64,000 bases of DNA, from the NCBI GenBank assembly GCA_002367105.1, contig DFCS01000012.1, forward strand, positions 147,470-211,469. The letters run 5' to 3'. The DNA comes from Hungatella sp. UBA3048 (GTDB lineage Bacteria > Bacillota > Clostridia > Lachnospirales > Lachnospiraceae). Every line of letters begins with the position of its first letter. Position 1 is the first letter of the stretch. A model generated the notes under the pieces. The model was given only the letters and a program-made list of their open reading frames with translations, was not told the DNA's origin and ran no database searches. Positions 62,234 to 64,000 of this stretch are shown here, one piece after another. The translations under genes were made by a program, and so were the position numbers.

Positions 62234-63853
62234 ATGGACAGAAAATGGTGGAAACAAGCGGTTATATATCAGATTTACCCCAGAAGCTTCAAGGACAGCA
62301 ACGGGGATGGGATCGGAGATCTTCAAGGGATTATCTCCAGACTTGATTATTTGAAAGAACTTGGGGCAGATGCTCTCTGGCTCTCCCCTGTCTATTGTTC
62401 CCCACAGGATGACAATGGTTATGATATATCCAATTATCAGGATATTGATCCAATGTTCGGGAGCATAGAAGACATGGAAGAACTGATTGAAAAAGCAGGC
62501 AGCCGTGGGATCCGGATTATCATGGACCTTGTTTTAAACCATTCCTCCGACGAGCATCCATGGTTTACAGAGGCGAAAAAAAGTAAGGAAAATCCCTATC
62601 ATGATTATTATGTGTGGAGGGATGGCGTAGAAGGAACTGCACCAAATGGTCTAAGAGCCGCGTTTGGAGGTTCCGCCTGGGAGTGGGTTCCTGAACTTGG
62701 ACAATACTACTTCCATCAGTTTTCAGTGAAACAGCCGGATTTAAACTGGGATAATCCAAAGGTTCGCCTGGAGATCCGGGATATGATCCTTTGGTGGATG
62801 GAAAAAGGAGTCGGCGGGTTCCGGCTGGATGTCATCGATTTAATTGCCAAGGAGCCTGACCGGATGATCACAGCCGACGGACCAAAGCTCCATGAATTCA
62901 TACAGGAATTAAGCAGGGAGACCTTTCAGAAAGGAGATTTAGTCACCGTAGGGGAAGCATGGAGTGCAAATCCGGAAAATGCCGTTCGTTACAGCAATCC
63001 GGATGGCAGTGAGCTTTCCATGGTATTCCAGTTTGAACATATCTGCCTTGACCAGAAAAAAGGCGGAGAAAAATGGGACTTAGCCCCTCTTCCATTCCTG
63101 GAATTAAAGCGTGCCTTATCCAACTGGCAGGAATCCCTTTACTTAAAAGGCTGGAACAGCCTGTTCTGGAACAACCATGATCTGCCTAGAATTGTATCCC
63201 GCTGGGGAAATGATAAGGAATATCGAATAGAATCCGCCAAAATGTTTGCAATCCTCCTTCATGGAATGCAAGGCACCCCCTATATTTACCAAGGTGAAGA
63301 ACTTGGAATGACCAATGTAAGATACGATATGGAAGACTACCGGGATATTGAAACTTTAAATATCTATAGGGAAAGAACGGGGGCCGGATATAAAGAAGCG
63401 GACGTCATGGAGTCTATCTATACAAAAGGCCGGGATAATGCGAGAACACCGATGCAGTGGAATAACGGCAGAGAGGCTGGATTTACAGATGGAACTCCCT
63501 GGATCAAGGTGAATCCAAACTATTTGGAAATTAATGCAGAGGCCGCAATGGCAGATGAAAATTCTATTTTTTACCTTTACCAGAAGTTAATTGGATTAAG
63601 AAAAACCTACGACGTATTCGTAGATGGGAAATACCGGCTCCTGATGCCGGAGGACCCCGATGTATTTGCCTATACCCGCACGCTGGAAGAAACCATTTTA
63701 CTTGTAGTTTGTAACTTTTACAATAAAACAGTTCAATTGCAGCTGCCGAAAGAGCTTGACCGTGAGAAAAAGCAGTTAATCAGCTCTTATACGGATGAAG
63801 GCCAGGCAGATGTGCTTAAGCCGTATGAAGCCAGAATGTATCTGATCAGGTAA
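62234..63853 (+). CDS. GH13 glucan 1,6-alpha-glucosidase (DexB/oligo-1,6-glucosidase-like)
   Basis: A 539-aa cytoplasmic GH13_31 enzyme. Nucleophile Asp199 in GGFRLDVIDLI, acid/base Glu241 in VTVGEAWSANP, Asp316 in WNNHDLPRI. The phrases RLDVIDLIAKEPD and GEAWSANPENAVRYSNP closely resemble streptococcal DexB. Residue 200 is Val, the state linked with alpha-1,6 preference, so isomalto-oligosaccharides are the likely substrate. No signal peptide. Starts after GGAAGGAAAAAGAAT; last gene of the ABC operon. Confidence 0.92.
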   Translation: MDRKWWKQAVIYQIYPRSFKDSNGDGIGDLQGIISRLDYLKELGADALWLSPVYCSPQDDNGYDISNYQDIDPMFGSIEDMEELIEKAGSRGIRIIMDLVLNHSSDEHPWFTEAKKSKENPYHDYYVWRDGVEGTAPNGLRAAFGGSAWEWVPELGQYYFHQFSVKQPDLNWDNPKVRLEIRDMILWWMEKGVGGFRLDVIDLIAKEPDRMITADGPKLHEFIQELSRETFQKGDLVTVGEAWSANPENAVRYSNPDGSELSMVFQFEHICLDQKKGGEKWDLAPLPFLELKRALSNWQESLYLKGWNSLFWNNHDLPRIVSRWGNDKEYRIESAKMFAILLHGMQGTPYIYQGEELGMTNVRYDMEDYRDIETLNIYRERTGAGYKEADVMESIYTKGRDNARTPMQWNNGREAGFTDGTPWIKVNPNYLEINAEAAMADENSIFYLYQKLIGLRKTYDVFVDGKYRLLMPEDPDVFAYTRTLEETILLVVCNFYNKTVQLQLPKELDREKKQLISSYTDEGQADVLKPYEARMYLIR

Positions 63854-63855
63854 GT

Positions 63856-63895
63856 CAATCGGATATCCGCTATCCGCTTTGCTGCTTGATGAGGT
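63856..63895. repeat. 40-bp imperfect direct repeat, right copy
   Basis: This matches 55573-55612 in 33 of 40 positions. It begins three bases past the GH13 stop codon and ends before the terminator. Confidence 0.6.
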
Positions 63896-63905
63896 CAAAA
63901 TGAAG

Positions 63906-63923
63906 AGAGCCGGAAACGGCTCT
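63906..63923 (+). terminator. Terminator of the sugar ABC operon
   Basis: AGAGCCG-gaaa-CGGCTCT with a stable tetraloop is followed by TTTCATT, 50 bases past the last gene. Nothing further is seen to the window end. Confidence 0.85.
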
Positions 63924-64000
63924 TTTCATTCTGTTTGTCAGCCATGGATTTCGCTCATTAAAGTAAGCGTCTTATAAGTACGTGTATAGATTTTTTGTTT

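Overview
The window looks like chromosomal DNA from a fermentative, low-to-mid-GC Gram-positive anaerobe of the Clostridia, probably a Lachnospiraceae member close to Lacrimispora/Hungatella. This is an inference. The signs are strong AGGAGG-type ribosome binding sites, lipoprotein signal peptides, a cmk-ispH-rpsA (S1) operon, a feoA-feoA-feoB-Fur cluster, ECF and TPP-riboswitch transporters, and many PTS/RpiR sugar clusters. I see no rRNA, tRNA, CRISPR array, phage or transposase gene. Most genes lie on the minus strand.

Layout. 0-6 kb: a MocR/PdxR-type regulator cut by the window edge, glnS, a small unknown protein, an L,D-transpeptidase and an unknown 169-aa protein. 6-10 kb: an operon for a nucleoside phosphorylase and an ECF transporter (S, T and a fused double ATPase). 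10-15 kb: two overlapping RpiR regulators facing an alpha-glucoside PTS EIIBC and a GH4 phospho-glycosidase. 15-18 kb: a second L,D-transpeptidase, an EamA permease and a DUF4177 protein. 18-28 kb: a block bounded by related direct repeats, holding a 2,4-diaminopentanoate dehydrogenase-like oxidoreductase, a MerR regulator, a complete peptide-type ABC transporter and an OmpR-type two-component system. 28-33 kb: a second GH4/PTS cluster with a ChbG deacetylase and an RpiR regulator. 33-36 kb: a TPP-riboswitch-controlled ThiXYZ-type thiamine-precursor ABC transporter. 36-40 kb: HD-GYP, Fur and Feo iron uptake. 40-49 kb: PepO peptidase, S1/IspH/Cmk/BaiN-like operon, a two-domain PPK2 phosphotransferase and an iron-sulfur aldo/keto reductase. 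49-55 kb: a third GH4/PTS pair, a gene remnant, a GH13 alpha-glucosidase and an AraC regulator. 55-64 kb: a YesM/AraC-type two-component system, a sugar ABC transporter without its ATPase, and a DexB-like GH13 enzyme.

How the genes work together. The main theme is uptake and splitting of alpha-glucosides by two routes. Three EIIBC proteins, all lacking a fused EIIA, should phosphorylate disaccharides on entry, and the paired GH4 enzymes should hydrolyse the 6-phosphates. The ABC system at 59-62 kb should import unphosphorylated oligosaccharides for GH13 enzymes to cut. The two GH13 enzymes differ at residue 200 (Ala versus Val), which suggests alpha-1,4 and alpha-1,6 preferences. Nutrient scavenging (nucleosides, thiamine precursors, peptides, ferrous iron) is the second theme.

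Points most worth a second look are the repeat-bounded 18-28 kb block with a decayed gene end at its right edge, the unusual CDQP motif in two of the three GH4 enzymes (one linked to ChbG), the two-operator feo promoter, and a remnant gene end hidden downstream of the GH13 enzyme at 52.7 kb. Many start codons given here are internal to the longest open frame; they were chosen because they sit at a proper distance from a ribosome binding site.
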